Positions 1 through 8,768 of a DNA stretch of 64,000 nt are shown in pieces (position 1 is the first letter of the stretch; every line of letters begins with the position of its first letter). Location of the stretch: positions 682,001 to 746,000 of the forward strand of contig NZ_CP025791.1 in NCBI RefSeq assembly GCF_002886045.1. Reading direction: 5' to 3'. This DNA is from Flavivirga eckloniae (GTDB lineage Bacteria; Bacteroidota; Bacteroidia; Flavobacteriales; Flavobacteriaceae). Position numbers and translations under genes: made by a program. Below the pieces are notes generated by a model, which saw only the letters and a program-made list of their open reading frames with translations, had not been told where the DNA came from and ran no database searches.

Positions 1-87
1 TAAAGCCGAGAAATGAATTTCGATTTTGATAAAAATTGGAAGAAAGAGGAGTTTTATTAAAAATAACAAACATATATAACCCTCCGA

Positions 88-130
88 ATCCCGATCTCAT
101 CGGGATCCTCCTCCCTTTTTAATAGGGAGG
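88..130. repeat. Two adjacent intergenic hairpins
   Basis: ATCCCGAT (88-95) pairs with ATCGGGAT (99-106) across a 3-nt loop, and directly after it CCTCCCT (110-116) pairs with AGGGAGG (124-130). GC-rich palindromes in otherwise AT-rich spacer are typical of Flavobacteria intergenic repeat elements. Positions 1-210 hold no credible gene; a 15-codon frame (13-60) is too short to call and may follow a gene ending at the left edge. Confidence 0.5.
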
Positions 131-210
131 AACACCTTGAATTCTTAAGCAAGATTCACGTTATTTAATACTGAAGTTATATTGCAAATCTTAGAAAAGT
201 ATAAAAAAAT

Positions 211-237
211 GTCCCTTCTTATTAAAAAAAAAGGGAC
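211..237 (-). terminator. Intrinsic terminator after the ExbB/TolQ-like gene
   Basis: GTCCCTT (211-217) and AAGGGAC (231-237) form a stem. Read on the minus strand the stem is followed by a run of T (A run at 203-209 on the plus strand), just downstream of the stop at 261. Confidence 0.7.
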
Positions 238-260
238 GCAATCTATGTTATGATAATGCA

Positions 261-677
261 TTAAGGCTTTTGAAGTGTTTTTAATAAGATGATACCTATT
301 CGTGGCAAGATAAAAGTAATGGAACCGAATACAGTTGTTAAAAATGATACTTTTAGGCCTCCTGCCAGCCTCGCTGAAGATACACCTTCTGTAGTACCTG
401 ACATATACTCAAAAGTATCAAAAGCAGTTATTAAACCTATTATTGAGCCTAAAAACCCTATAACCAACCCTAACAAACTGGCATCGGAAACTAAAGCTAT
501 CATTTTTTTAGATTTATTTACATCTTTTTTCACATTTAAAAATGCTAATACTAAAAATACCAACGCGAGTATGAGACATATTAAAATGAGTGACATAAAA
601 AATGGACCACCTTCATTAAAACGCTTTCCTAATTCTGAAAATATACTTGAATTCTGTAATAATATTATTGCTTTCAT
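261..677 (-). CDS. MotA/TolQ/ExbB proton-channel family protein, short form
   Basis: A 138-residue inner-membrane protein with three hydrophobic segments at about residues 27-48, 65-85 and 108-132. The middle segment is Gly-rich and is followed by ITAFDTFEYMSG, and the last segment by a Gly/Phe-rich stretch; this layout matches the ExbB/TolQ/MotA channel core. These proteins use the proton gradient to drive TonB- or Tol-type machines. It is shorter than classical ExbB (about 230 residues), lacking the large cytoplasmic loop, and no ExbD/TolR partner lies beside it, so its exact machine is unknown. A terminator follows at 211-237. It ends 11 bp downstream of the gene upstream on the same strand (689-1237), so the two may be co-transcribed. 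Confidence 0.75.
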   Translation of the reverse strand: MKAIILLQNSSIFSELGKRFNEGGPFFMSLILICLILALVFLVLAFLNVKKDVNKSKKMIALVSDASLLGLVIGFLGSIIGLITAFDTFEYMSGTTEGVSSARLAGGLKVSFLTTVFGSITFILPRIGIILLKTLQKP

Positions 678-688
678 AATCTTTAAAT

Positions 689-1237
689 TTATTGTTTTTT
701 AGTGAATAATAATGGTAAGTGCCCGGTATTCTTAAATACCACTGTTTTATTTTTGAGATCAAAATCTAAAACAACTCCTAAATTCTGTAGTGTAGTAAAT
801 TCTAATTTTTGTCTAGCCGATAACTCTAGTAATTCATTGCCTCCTGGTCCGCCTTTTAATGTTTTACCATGAGCCTCAAATACCAAATTAAAAGGTATTC
901 CTTTACACTCATAAACGCCTGAGTATTGTTTTATCTCTTCTTCCGTTAATTCTATAGTTTTAAAATTAGGCATCATAACGTACTTGCCCTTTACAGCCTC
1001 TACAGCATTAAACAAAATCGACATCATGTCGTAATCAAGGCCGTTAACATTTAAGGCTATAGCGGTTTCTAATTTTGGTATATATATTAACTCTCCTTCT
1101 TTTAAAACAGACACACTACCCATCATTTTATGATTTGAATAAAGTGTGTCAAAAAAAGAATCTAATAATTTAATATTATTGATCTGTGCCCCAGAAAAGC
1201 CCACTATGAGGTAAAGAAATAAAAGTGCATGTTTCAT
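689..1237 (-). pseudogene. Serine hydrolase (beta-lactamase family) missing its catalytic domain
   Basis: The frame is open for 182 residues, but the protein looks like the two ends of a much longer one. Residues 1-17 are a signal peptide; residues about 22-53 match the beginning of a class C beta-lactamase-like domain (the strand around GSVSVLKEGELIY). At about residue 54 (near base 1075) it jumps to what is normally the last strand of that domain (IPKLETAIALNVNG) and then to the C-terminal beta-barrel extension seen in Bacteroidota serine hydrolases (EEIKQYSGVYECKGIPF and onward). The SxxK nucleophile and YxN motifs, normally within the missing 200 or so residues, are absent. I infer an in-frame internal deletion; the product may still be secreted but cannot be an active hydrolase. 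Confidence 0.65.
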
Positions 1238-1427
1238 AAATTGTACGTTTAATGATTAATACCTCAAATTTATACGGGCTTATGTTTCAAAAATTCCAAA
1301 TGCGACAGATAACCAAATTAGGATTGAATATAGCATATTGCAGAACCCCTTACTAAATCCGTTATTCGTCTACAAAACACAAACTCCTCATGAAAAATAT
1401 ACTAATATTGTATAGTTACTTAGGTTA

Positions 1428-2489
1428 ATGCTAAAAAAACGTTTCATATTAAAAAAAATAAGCCAATTACTGTTACACATATTGTTTTGGTGTGGTGTTC
1501 TCTTGTTTTACACTTATTTCTTTGGTTTCGACAGCATAGATTTTAATTACATATTGTCATTCTCTTTGTTTTTAATGCCTATCACTATTGCTACAACTTA
1601 CGTTTTTATCTATAAGATAATACCCGATTACCTTATAAAAAAGCGATACTTTCTATTTGGGTTATACAGCTTATATACGCTCATAATTTCTGCATACCTC
1701 ATAGTTGTTTCTGTGTTTTACGGACTAATTTACCTCTCAAATTTTAAGTATGCAGATATGGCTCCCATTAGTAGAAATTTACTATTGGTTGCTATAGCAG
1801 TATACTTAGTAGTTATTGTTGTAAGCGGATTTAAACTGTTAAAGCTTAATTTAAAACACGTTGAACAAACCAATAAACTTGAAAACAAAATTTTAGAAAC
1901 ACAGCTTAAACTAAAAGAACAGCAGCTTGATTATTTAAAGATGCAAATACATCCCCATTTTTTGTTTAACACATTAAATACCATGTATGGCTTTGCTCTA
2001 AAAAAAGCAGATCAAGCACCGGAAATGATTTTAAAACTTTCCAATTTATTAGACTATCTACTTTATAAAGTTGACAAGCCTTTTGTTTTACTAACCGACG
2101 ATATCGATCATATTGAAGATTATATAGAGTTAGAAAAAATGCGATTTAACGAAACCCTTAGCATTTCTTTTTTAACAAAAAACATATCTAAAGACATTAA
2201 AATTGCCCCCATGCTTTTACTGCCTTTTATTGAAAATAGCTTTAAGCATGGCGCTATAAAAAATGGCATGTTAACAATTAAAATAACGCTAACCTGTAAA
2301 GACAAAATGCTTCTTTTTGATATTGAGAATACAAGTACACAATCTGAACCCCATAAAAACGGTATCGGATTGGAGAATATACAAAAGCGGTTAGACTTAT
2401 TATATAAGGATAATTATATATTAGATATTACTAAGAATACTAACTTTTTTAAAGTAAATTTAGTTTTAAATACCAATACCTCTGATTAA
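1428..2489 (+). CDS. LytS/YehU-type sensor histidine kinase
   Basis: A 353-residue membrane sensor kinase. Four transmembrane helices occupy about residues 11-31, 40-61, 72-102 and 115-138, followed by a coiled coil (about 140-170). The His_kinase block HPHFLFNTLNTMY follows with the phospho-acceptor candidate H175, then the ATP-binding N box (FIENSFKHG) and G box (NGIGLENIQKRL). It lacks a separate periplasmic sensor domain, so the stimulus is unknown. The stop codon is immediately followed by the start of the LytTR regulator, so the two form an operon and almost certainly a cognate pair. Confidence 0.93.
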   Translation: MLKKRFILKKISQLLLHILFWCGVLLFYTYFFGFDSIDFNYILSFSLFLMPITIATTYVFIYKIIPDYLIKKRYFLFGLYSLYTLIISAYLIVVSVFYGLIYLSNFKYADMAPISRNLLLVAIAVYLVVIVVSGFKLLKLNLKHVEQTNKLENKILETQLKLKEQQLDYLKMQIHPHFLFNTLNTMYGFALKKADQAPEMILKLSNLLDYLLYKVDKPFVLLTDDIDHIEDYIELEKMRFNETLSISFLTKNISKDIKIAPMLLLPFIENSFKHGAIKNGMLTIKITLTCKDKMLLFDIENTSTQSEPHKNGIGLENIQKRLDLLYKDNYILDITKNTNFFKVNLVLNTNTSD

Positions 2490-3206
2490 TTGACACAAAA
2501 CAAAAACATATCTTGCCTTATTGTTGATGACGAACTTATAGCCAGAGAAATTATAGAAACCCATCTTAAAAAAGTACCTGATGTTAAAATAGTGGGTAAC
2601 TGCGGAAGCGCCATTGAGGCTTTTAGTTATATAAGAAACAATAGTATTGATCTGGTTTTTTTAGATATTAATATGCCTGAGATATCTGGAATCTCTTTTG
2701 CAAAATCAATTAACAAAGACATTAAAATTATATTTACAACAGCGTATCGGGATTATGCTGTAGAAGGTTTTGAGTTACAAGCAGTAGATTATTTACTAAA
2801 ACCCATTTCGTTTGAGCGTTTACTAAAAGCTGTTAATAATTATTTTGACATATATAGTGAACCAAAAAACGTGGTAATAGAAAATACAGATAGTAGCGAT
2901 TTTATGTTTGTTCGATCTGAAAGACGGATGATTAAAATAGATTTTGATGCTATTATTTATATTGAAAGCTACAGCGATTACATTAAAATTCATTTAGCGA
3001 ATAAAGCGATAGTAACCAGAGAAACCATTAGTGCTATAGAAGCCAAACTACCTGTTAAAAAGTTTCTTAGAATTCACAGGTCTTATATCATATCAATAAA
3101 GAACATTACCTCATTCACAAACGAAGAAATAGTGATTAATAAAAAATCGCTACCTATTAGTCGGAGTTATAAAAAAGAGGTGTTGCTTGCCTTGGAAAAG
3201 TACTAA
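2490..3206 (+). CDS. LytTR-family response regulator
   Basis: A 238-residue regulator: receiver domain at residues about 7-125 with acidic pocket DDE near residue 14 and phospho-acceptor D59 (VFLDINMPE), and a LytTR DNA-binding domain at about 138-236 (MFVRSERRMIKIDF, then FLRIHRSYII and LPISRSYKKE). The start is TTG directly after the kinase stop; no ATG is available that would preserve the first receiver strand. LytTR proteins bind pairs of 9-bp direct repeats about 21 bp apart, but I found no clear site beside this operon. The kinase encoded just upstream is the expected partner. Confidence 0.93.
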   Translation: MTQNKNISCLIVDDELIAREIIETHLKKVPDVKIVGNCGSAIEAFSYIRNNSIDLVFLDINMPEISGISFAKSINKDIKIIFTTAYRDYAVEGFELQAVDYLLKPISFERLLKAVNNYFDIYSEPKNVVIENTDSSDFMFVRSERRMIKIDFDAIIYIESYSDYIKIHLANKAIVTRETISAIEAKLPVKKFLRIHRSYIISIKNITSFTNEEIVINKKSLPISRSYKKEVLLALEKY

Positions 3207-3212
3207 AAAAAA

Positions 3213-3241
3213 GTCCCTTTTCACTTGTGATGAAAAGGGAC
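3213..3241. terminator. Convergent terminator hairpin
   Basis: GTCCCTTTTCA (3213-3223) pairs with TGAAAAGGGAC (3231-3241). On the minus strand the stem is followed by T8, so it terminates the MscS-like operon; it may also stop the LytTR operon arriving from the left. Confidence 0.75.
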
Positions 3242-3303
3242 GAATAGAGAGTTGCTAAAAATTTCGGATAAGTAACCAACCAAAACTTTAACCCTAACTA
3301 AAG

Positions 3304-4131
3304 TTAATCCTGTATTTTCACTTGGCTCTCTATAATATCTTTTATGGGAATAACTATTTTCCCTTCTTTTGTTTTTAACGTAATAGTTATACTATCTATT
3401 GTCTCAACTTCACCTTTAATATTGTTAAATTCGATAACCTGTCCTATTTCGTAAGTTTTTCTAGCATAAAAGGCTTTTAAAACCTCACCCACAACTTTTT
3501 GTGCGCCAAACCCGAATGCTAAAGCAAAAGACAGCAAAAATGCTGCCAAAATCATGGTTAAATTGCTTGTAATAATTTCGGTGTTTACACCTGCCTGATT
3601 AAGAGCTGTTATCGATACAAAAATTAATATAATAAAAAATACGACCTGGCTTATAATTTTGGCCCCTGATAGATCCATAGATTCAAAAAACGCTTTTAAA
3701 CCTTTCTTGATAACATTTGCTAAAATTAAACCAACAGTAAATATTACCAATGCGGTAAACAGCTGTGGCAAGTAACCCAAAAGATTACTTATTTGCTCAG
3801 AAATCATGGTTAAATTCATAATATCAGATGCCATGATCAATAGCATGATATACATCACCCATTTTACAAAACTCGACACGACCTTTACCGTATCGAAATT
3901 CAGTTTTTTACCCTCAACAATTTCAATATCATTTATAGCATTGTCTAGCTTATTAACTTTTGCTAGTTTTAAAGCTTTCTTTATAATTTTTACAAGAAGC
4001 TTAGTAATCAACCAACCTATTAAAAGAACTATGATGGTTCCTATTATGTTGGGGAATATGTCGGTTATTTCGAGCCACATTTTACTTAGAGATTCCATGG
4101 CTATATCTTTCCATCTACCTGCTTTTTCCAT
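3304..4131 (-). CDS. Small mechanosensitive (MscS-like) ion channel, conserved-TM-helix type
   Basis: A 275-residue membrane protein. The first membrane helix with its basic tail (GWLITKLLVKIIKKALK, about residues 40-56) is the repeated TM-helix motif of the CmpX/YkuT-like group. Further helices lie at about 88-110, 118-145, 155-178 and 190-215; the last, Ala/Gly/Phe-rich (AFLLSFALAFGFGAQKVVGE), resembles the pore-lining helix of MscS. A short beta domain follows (IKGEVETIDSITITLKTKEGK). Such channels release solutes on hypo-osmotic shock. It is third in an operon behind an ECF sigma factor and a 61-residue protein, 31 bp after the latter, which suggests regulated expression under envelope or osmotic stress. 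Confidence 0.85.
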   Translation of the reverse strand: MEKAGRWKDIAMESLSKMWLEITDIFPNIIGTIIVLLIGWLITKLLVKIIKKALKLAKVNKLDNAINDIEIVEGKKLNFDTVKVVSSFVKWVMYIMLLIMASDIMNLTMISEQISNLLGYLPQLFTALVIFTVGLILANVIKKGLKAFFESMDLSGAKIISQVVFFIILIFVSITALNQAGVNTEIITSNLTMILAAFLLSFALAFGFGAQKVVGEVLKAFYARKTYEIGQVIEFNNIKGEVETIDSITITLKTKEGKIVIPIKDIIESQVKIQD

Positions 4132-4162
4132 TTTTAATATTATGAGGGTTTTATTAGTTTGG

Positions 4163-4348
4163 CTATTTGTTATTATTTCTTTGTTTCATAACAGATTCAA
4201 TAAGATCGCCGATATTGTAAGAGAACAGTTCTGCCAGGTCCATAAGCAATTTAGCCATGGCAATATCACGCATAACCTTCGACTTAAGTTCTTTTGGAAC
4301 TTGCTTAAGAGGCTTGTTTATGTCTTTAAACGGGTTATATTCCATCAT
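4163..4348 (-). CDS. Small conserved-looking protein between sigma factor and MscS-like channel
   Basis: A 61-residue, soluble, Lys/Met/Leu-rich protein with a predicted amphipathic helix in its second half (MAKLLMDLAELFSYNIGDLI). I do not recognise a family. Its ATG overlaps the stop of the ECF sigma gene (ATGA-type junction, 4345-4348), so it is translationally coupled to it. That position, normally taken by an anti-sigma factor, makes a sigma-modulating role possible, but it has no membrane segment and no zinc-binding His/Cys motif of known anti-sigma factors, so this is only inference. Confidence 0.7.
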   Translation of the reverse strand: MMEYNPFKDINKPLKQVPKELKSKVMRDIAMAKLLMDLAELFSYNIGDLIESVMKQRNNNK

Positions 4349-4920
4349 TTAAAGTTATCGTTATACACTGTTATCAACTTATCTTTAGCACGTTTAATTC
4401 TCATTTTAACTGCGCTTTCACCAATTCCTAAAACACTTTCAATTTCTTTAATAGAAAGAAAATCCTGGTATTTTAGTAACAAAATCATTTTCTCCGCTGG
4501 AGAAATTAGTTCTAAAGCTAATTTTAGCTTATCAACTTTCATATCCAGAAAACTATGATCATCATCATCGTCTTCCGAAAGGTTTTCAATATCCTTATAA
4601 TCTACAGATTGTTTCTCTAATTTTTTAGCTGTATTTCTGGTTACGTAATTTACACAGTGGTTATAAGTAAAGGCATATAACCATGTGGAAAACTTCGATT
4701 TCTCTTTAAAACTCCCCAACTTAACAAAAAGCTTTAAAAAGACATCTTGTGTTAAATCCTCAGCCTCATCTTCATCTTTTGCAAAACCAAAACATTTGTT
4801 ATATACCAACCTAGCATACCTATCGTATAATATCTCAAACAGCAATGTGTTATTGTCTTTTACAATTGCTTTTACCAGATCTTCATCGGATAGATTATTA
4901 ATGTCTTCTAAGGTTTTCAA
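4345..4920 (-). CDS. ECF-type RNA polymerase sigma-70 factor
   Basis: A 191-residue sigma factor. Region 2 lies at about residues 22-95, with LFEILYDRYARLVYNKC and DEAEDLTQDVFLKLF followed by the FSTWLYAFTYNHCVNYV core-binding and -10-reading helix. An acidic linker (DDDDD) separates it from region 4 at about 130-185 with the helix-turn-helix LSIKEIESVLGIGESAVKMR. It would direct RNA polymerase to a small set of promoters. It heads a three-gene operon ending in an MscS-like channel, so an osmotic or envelope response is a reasonable guess. No classical anti-sigma factor is present. Confidence 0.92.
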   Translation of the reverse strand: MKTLEDINNLSDEDLVKAIVKDNNTLLFEILYDRYARLVYNKCFGFAKDEDEAEDLTQDVFLKLFVKLGSFKEKSKFSTWLYAFTYNHCVNYVTRNTAKKLEKQSVDYKDIENLSEDDDDDHSFLDMKVDKLKLALELISPAEKMILLLKYQDFLSIKEIESVLGIGESAVKMRIKRAKDKLITVYNDNFK

Positions 4921-5043
4921 ATGTAGCTTATCGCTATTTTAGTTTGGTTATAATTTAAGACACATAACTATTTAAAAAGTAACGTTCATTAATTTGGGTT
5001 ATAAATGTAAAACAAAATTAAGTAAGTTTTGTCCTAAATGTAT

Positions 5044-5063
5044 TTTAAAAGTTTAGTAAATTG
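5044..5063 (+). repeat. 20-bp direct repeat, copy 1 (copy 2 at 8713-8732)
   Basis: TTTAAAAGTTTAGTAAATTG occurs here and, base for base, at 8713-8732, on the same strand and each time a short distance upstream of an ATG that starts a signal peptide. It could be a shared promoter element or the scar of a duplication. Confidence 0.6.
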
Positions 5064-5128
5064 AGTTCTTCCGTTTACTAAGAACTAACACGCCATTAAA
5101 ATCAAGCGAATTAACAAAAACAACAAAA

Positions 5129-5182
5129 ATGAAAAATCTACTTTTAACCTTAATAATAGCCGCTTTTCAACCATCATTTTAG
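5129..5182 (+). pseudogene. Orphan 17-codon signal-peptide stub
   Basis: An ATG opens a 17-residue frame, MKNLLLTLIIAAFQPSF, which is a perfect signal-peptide start and then stops. It lies 65 bp after the 20-bp repeat shared with the TPR-lipoprotein gene at 8769. I read it as the remains of a secreted-protein gene whose body was lost, or a very small hydrophobic peptide. The rest of 4921-5261 holds nothing else I can identify. Confidence 0.3.
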
Positions 5183-5261
5183 AAACAAAAAAACCATCTT
5201 GTTGTGTATTGACCTTAAATAATGCTACAATACATAAAAGATTAATCTAAAAATTGATGGA

Positions 5262-6668
5262 TTATTTATTCAACAATTCAATTGCTCTTTCAATACCACT
5301 ATCTTTTTCATTAATAAAATCATCATTAGATAAAAATGGGATCTTATTTTCGGCAGCAGGACCTATTCCTATTCCTTCATAGACAACACCTTTGGTATCG
5401 CTATATACTTCATTAGATAAACCTATCTCTGCACCATTGGGCAATACATGCGTTAATATATCTGAAAAACCACCATTTGTATGTTCTCCTACAATGGTAA
5501 CATAGGGCAGATCTTTTACATATAAAGTAAAAATTTCGGCAGCACTAGCAGTTAAAGGACTCGTAAGAAGTACAATATCACCAGTAAACTGAAAATCACC
5601 TTTAGGCCCTAGCGAAATTATTTGATCTTCTGTAAAACTATTTCCTAATCGTGCTTTTTTTGAAAATACGTTACGTTCATGATCTACAAAACGTGCAGCG
5701 ATATCTGATGAAACCTTATCAAAGCCTCCTTGATTGGTTCGGATATCAATAATCAGCTTAGAGATCCCCGAATCTTTAATGGCATTCATTACATCATCTA
5801 ATGCTAAATTGAGACTAGATAGTTCATTACTCAATTCGGTACCATATCCGCTCATTCCTAAAATATTTAAATACATTATATCATTGTTTATAGTTCCCCA
5901 TAGCATATTCCATTCTTTATCTTCTTCAAACGTTCCTTCAAGGTATTTTTCTACAATGGTTGTTGCTTTTTGACCTAAAATAACGCCAAGGTCTTCTTCA
6001 CTCTCTATAATGAGGTCTCCACTCAGATTAACATTCAAACGTTCAATTAAAACAGGTATTCCTGATTCAATATCGATATCATTTTTGTCGTCACTGATAC
6101 TTACGTGGCCATCCTCAAATAATAGAACTAAATCTTCTAAAACATCATAAAAATTATCTTTTGTAATCTGATTACCATAATTTTTATAGGTCGACCAGTT
6201 CACACCTCGTAAGTCAAAAAAGGCATAATAATCATTAAAAAAACTCCAAAAATGTTCAAAATTAATTTTTGGATCTTCCGTCTTAGAAATTTGGTCTGGA
6301 AGACAAATAGCATTTAAGTCTTGTAATCGGGTAAGTTTTAGATTAGAAAGTGACATTTGAGAAACCCCGGTAAGTTCGTTAGCATTTACAACCTTTAGTT
6401 CTATACCAGATTCTTCTATATTGAAATCATTATCCAGAACTGTACATCCAGCTGAGGAAATATTATAGATAACGTTTTTATTTTCTGCTAATTCAATAAC
6501 ATAACCTTTGTCTGCCACGAACCAAAATCCATGTAATAGGTCTTTATGAGGTATAAATGTGCCATTATCATCCGATTTACAGGCAAAACAAAAAAACAAT
6601 AACAGGCATAAGGACATTTTTATTGTTGTTGTTATAATCATTTCTTTCTTAAAAATAGGTACTTTCAT
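5262..6668 (-). CDS. S41-family C-terminal processing peptidase, lipoprotein
   Basis: A 468-residue protein with an N-terminal hydrophobic segment ending in a lipobox (FFCFAC, C30), so probably anchored in the envelope. The start may be Met10 or Met18 rather than Met1. The peptidase S41 core covers about residues 255-450: IDIRTNQGGFD, then ITSPLTASAAEIF with predicted catalytic S375, then VGEHTNGGFSD. Region 130-200 is the tricorn-like helical part. No clear PDZ domain is visible. These enzymes cut C-terminal tails or peptides in the periplasm. It stands alone on the minus strand, divergent from the fucosidase gene. Confidence 0.85.
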   Translation of the reverse strand: MKVPIFKKEMIITTTIKMSLCLLLFFCFACKSDDNGTFIPHKDLLHGFWFVADKGYVIELAENKNVIYNISSAGCTVLDNDFNIEESGIELKVVNANELTGVSQMSLSNLKLTRLQDLNAICLPDQISKTEDPKINFEHFWSFFNDYYAFFDLRGVNWSTYKNYGNQITKDNFYDVLEDLVLLFEDGHVSISDDKNDIDIESGIPVLIERLNVNLSGDLIIESEEDLGVILGQKATTIVEKYLEGTFEEDKEWNMLWGTINNDIMYLNILGMSGYGTELSNELSSLNLALDDVMNAIKDSGISKLIIDIRTNQGGFDKVSSDIAARFVDHERNVFSKKARLGNSFTEDQIISLGPKGDFQFTGDIVLLTSPLTASAAEIFTLYVKDLPYVTIVGEHTNGGFSDILTHVLPNGAEIGLSNEVYSDTKGVVYEGIGIGPAAENKIPFLSNDDFINEKDSGIERAIELLNK

Positions 6669-6951
6669 AATCTCGATTTTTTTATTAATGATTTGTTGCT
6701 ATCTATATGACAATTAAAAAATCAAGAGGTTGCTTCAGGAGATCATTTACATAAATAAACAATGCTTTTTGATATAGTAACAACTAAAAAAGCCCCTTTT
6801 CACAAAACAGTTTTTATATGCCCTTTTTTTGAACTATAAGCCCCCTTTAAACTTATGAGTAGACATGATATTTGTATATATTAAAAAGGAAACACATATA
6901 TGTTTATTCATTTGTTTGCTTCCATCACCAAGCTAAAAAAATAGATAGTAC

Positions 6952-8520
6952 ATGAAAATAAATAAAGTTGTTATAGTATTTGGAATAGTTGCCATTTTAA
7001 TGGGCTGTAAGGATATATCCAAAAATGCCACACAAGAATCAAAAAAAGAAACAGCTCCTTTGAAATTTGAGGAAAATTGGGAATCCCTTTCAAAAATAGA
7101 AATTCAACCAGAATGGTTTAAAGATGCCAAATTAGGGATCTATTTCCATTGGGGAGTCTATTCTGTACCAGCATTTGATAGCGAATGGTATCCAAGATGG
7201 ATGTATTATCCAGATCGTGGAGAAAAATGGGGTGGAGAGGTTTTTGCACATCATCAAAAAACATACGGTGGCGTAGATAAATTTAACTATCACGATTTTA
7301 TTCCCATGTTTAAAGCAGAACAATTTGATGCTGATAATTGGGCAAGCCTATTTAAAGATGCAGGTGCCAAATTTGCGGGACCGGTTGCACAACATCATGA
7401 CGGTTTTGCTATGTGGGGTAGTAAAGTAAACCCATGGAACTCAAAGGATATGGGACCAAAGAAAGATATTACAAAAGAATTATTTCAAGCCCTTGGTAAA
7501 AAAAATATCAAAACCATCGCAACCTTTCACCATTCACGCTTGGGGCAAAAGTATGCCAAAGACTCCACCAATTGGGCTGGAAATGGACCAGATGTTGGCG
7601 TAGATAGCAATTATCCATATCATCCAGACTATATTACATCTACCACCGATCCAAAATTGAGAAAACTATATGGAAATATGGAAATTGATGAGTTTAATCA
7701 ATATTGGCTCGACCAAATCAAGGAGGTCGTTGATGACTATGCTCCAGACATTATCTGGTTTGATTCATGGTTGGATCGTATTCCTGAAAATTACAGACAA
7801 CAGATGGTTGCCCACCATTTTAATACTGCTGTAAATAGAAATCAAGAACCTTTGGTAATTCACAAACAGAAAGATTTGCCTTTATCCGTAAGTATCTTAG
7901 ATGTAGAACAAGGCGGCAAAACCGAAATATCTGAAGACTACTGGATGACAGATATCACCATTAACCTTGACGGGGCTTGGAGCCATGTTGATGACAGAGA
8001 CTACAAAGAACCATCTTTGGTTATTAGGAATATGATTGATGTATGGAGTAAAAAAGGAATTGTTCTTTTAAATATTTCACCAACTGCTGCAGGAGTTATT
8101 GATCAAGCACAACGTGATATTCTTAAAGCAATCGGGAAATGGATTGAGCGACATGAAGAAGCTGTTTATGAAACACGTGTGCATGCTACATACGGTTATG
8201 GAAATGCTAACACTGGGAAAGGAAATCATGGCGGACAATCAATTGTAGTAGAGTATAGTAAAAATGATATTCGTTTTACGACCTCTAAAGATGGTAATAC
8301 AGTCTATACCTATATTTTAGGTCTCCCAGAAGCAAATTCAGACATACAACTCGAACATGTCTTCGATTCAAATAAAACAGCAACAATCAAAAATGTTTCC
8401 ATTGTAGGTAGCAATGCACAATTAAAATGGTTGAGGAATGATGAAACACTTACAATTACTACGCCCCAAAGTTCTGATATGAATGAAATAGCCACCGTTA
8501 TTAAATTGGAATTTAAATAA
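6952..8520 (+). CDS. Alpha-L-fucosidase, GH29, lipoprotein
   Basis: A 522-residue glycoside hydrolase with a lipobox (ILMGC, C19). The GH29 TIM barrel runs from about residue 53 to 380: EWFKDAKLGIYFHWGVYSVP, the substrate-binding histidines in AQHHDGFAMW and TFHHSR, and the predicted nucleophile D271 in DIIWFDSW. A C-terminal beta-sandwich (about 400-522) completes the fold. It removes terminal alpha-L-fucose, as from algal fucoidans or host glycans. No sulfatase, SusD or further CAZyme lies next to it, so it is not inside an obvious polysaccharide utilisation locus in this window. Confidence 0.93.
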   Translation: MKINKVVIVFGIVAILMGCKDISKNATQESKKETAPLKFEENWESLSKIEIQPEWFKDAKLGIYFHWGVYSVPAFDSEWYPRWMYYPDRGEKWGGEVFAHHQKTYGGVDKFNYHDFIPMFKAEQFDADNWASLFKDAGAKFAGPVAQHHDGFAMWGSKVNPWNSKDMGPKKDITKELFQALGKKNIKTIATFHHSRLGQKYAKDSTNWAGNGPDVGVDSNYPYHPDYITSTTDPKLRKLYGNMEIDEFNQYWLDQIKEVVDDYAPDIIWFDSWLDRIPENYRQQMVAHHFNTAVNRNQEPLVIHKQKDLPLSVSILDVEQGGKTEISEDYWMTDITINLDGAWSHVDDRDYKEPSLVIRNMIDVWSKKGIVLLNISPTAAGVIDQAQRDILKAIGKWIERHEEAVYETRVHATYGYGNANTGKGNHGGQSIVVEYSKNDIRFTTSKDGNTVYTYILGLPEANSDIQLEHVFDSNKTATIKNVSIVGSNAQLKWLRNDETLTITTPQSSDMNEIATVIKLEFK

Positions 8521-8712
8521 CATGAAGGTTCTTAGCAACTTCATTGTATAAATGAAAACGTAAAACAAACAAGGGCTAAACACTAATAAATCAATATTTT
8601 CAATACAGCAAAAAAACAAAGAATGTATTAGGACACTATTTATATGAACAAGAATATTCTTTGAAAGAATTACGCTAAAAAACCAAATTATGTCTTTATC
8701 ACCTTAAACACA

Positions 8713-8732
8713 TTTAAAAGTTTAGTAAATTG
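8713..8732 (+). repeat. 20-bp direct repeat, copy 2
   Basis: Exact copy of the 20-mer at 5044-5063, 37 bp upstream of the start of the TPR-lipoprotein gene; likely a promoter-proximal element. Confidence 0.6.
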
Positions 8733-8768
8733 TATGAATTAAATTCATGAAACACAAAACTTTACAAA

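Noticed and set aside
289-702. A 137-codon plus-strand frame over the ExbB/TolQ-like gene
   Set aside because: It is the complement of a membrane-protein gene and shows no recognisable protein.
3806-4558. A 250-codon plus-strand frame across the MscS-like, small-protein and sigma genes
   Set aside because: It crosses three well-supported minus-strand genes and has no domain.
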